Positions 63,741 through 64,000 of a stretch of DNA of 64,000 nt are shown one piece after another. The stretch lies in contig NZ_JBPYCS010000003.1 of the NCBI RefSeq assembly GCF_051846935.1, positions 123,215 through 187,214 on the forward strand, read 5' to 3'. The stretch comes from JBPYCR01 sp051846935 (GTDB lineage: Bacteria > Bacillota > Bacilli > Bacillales > Amphibacillaceae). Both the position numbers and the translations under genes were made by a program. Numbering within the stretch: position 1 is the stretch's first letter; each line of letters begins with the position of its first letter. The notes below the pieces were generated by a model. It ran no database searches and was not told the origin of the DNA. It saw only the letters and a program-made list of their open reading frames with translations.

Positions 63741-64000
63741 TCACTCACCCCTACCCCTATAAACAGCGATTAAAGCATATCATATTGAAATTCAGATCGC
63801 AATTAATTTAACTAAATTGTACCAAAATTCAGAATTAGGATATAAATTCCTATTTATAATTTGTTACTTATTGAGCATATTCTGGATTAATGACCTATAA
63901 ACGTATTGCAAGCTGGATACCTCGCTTACCAAGGAACAATTATAGCCATTTCATAATAAATAGTCAACAAACAAGATTCAATTATTTCACTAAATGAAAA
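63741..64000. other. Upstream region of xerC
   Basis: This 260-bp AT-rich stretch carries no gene. It should include the xerC promoter, but I could not pick a convincing one. In B. subtilis the next gene outward is trmFO. Confidence 0.4.

Noticed and set aside
1..64000. CRISPR arrays, prophage, IS transposases, tRNA or rRNA genes
   Set aside because: No regularly spaced repeats, phage genes, transposase frames or recognisable structural RNA genes were seen. xerC is the housekeeping recombinase, not an integrase.

Overview
This 64 kb window is a chromosomal segment of a low-GC, endospore-forming, motile Bacillota. Gene content and order match the Bacillus subtilis spoIIIE-to-codV region, and the proteins look like family Bacillaceae, perhaps the Oceanobacillus/Virgibacillus side, although the genus cannot be fixed from the sequence alone. 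Every protein gene I accept lies on the minus strand, so transcription runs from right (64000) to left (1). No tRNA, rRNA, CRISPR array, prophage or transposase gene was seen.

Layout in the direction of transcription: (a) 63.7-59.9 kb carries xerC (codV), hslV, hslU and codY, ending in a terminator. (b) 59.6-30.3 kb is a complete fla/che operon: flgB, flgC, fliE-F-G-H-I-J, motE (ylxF), fliK, flgD, a small flagellar operon protein, flgE, swrD (flbD-type), fliL-M-Y, cheY, fliZ-P-Q-R, flhB-A-F-G, cheB-A-W-C-D, sigD, a FapA/DUF342 protein, an uncharacterised 103-aa protein and a SwrB-like protein. It encodes rod and hook assembly, the export apparatus, the C-ring switch, the chemotaxis core and the late-flagellar sigma factor. 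(c) 30.1-19.4 kb carries rpsB, tsf, pyrH, frr, uppS, cdsA, rseP and polC. (d) 18.9-9.3 kb carries rimP, nusA, ylxR, ylxQ, infB, ylxP, rbfA, truB, ribF, rpsO and pnp, the transcription/translation/RNA-decay block. (e) 9.1-1 kb carries ylxY, a frameshifted mlpA, ymxH, spoVFB, asd, dapA, tepA, ylzJ and a 3'-truncated spoIIIE.

The unusual content lies in departures from the expected layout. Five genes that normally sit inside these blocks are absent from their usual slots: spoVFA (before spoVFB), dapG (between asd and dapA), rnjB (between dapA and tepA), dxr (between cdsA and rseP) and proS (between rseP and polC). Several affected junctions carry short repeats, palindromes or terminators. A perfect 31-bp repeat is shared by the spoVFB upstream region and the polC 3' flank, and two MITE-like GC-rich elements bounded by short inverted repeats sit at about 6.3 and 31.2 kb. 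CheB keeps its methylesterase catalytic residues, but its receiver domain has Ser in place of the phospho-acceptor Asp and Leu in place of the conserved Lys. spoVFB has a good candidate sigma-K promoter of its own. No wholly new multi-gene system was recognised; the pseudo-receiver CheB and the pattern of gene absences are the observations most worth following.
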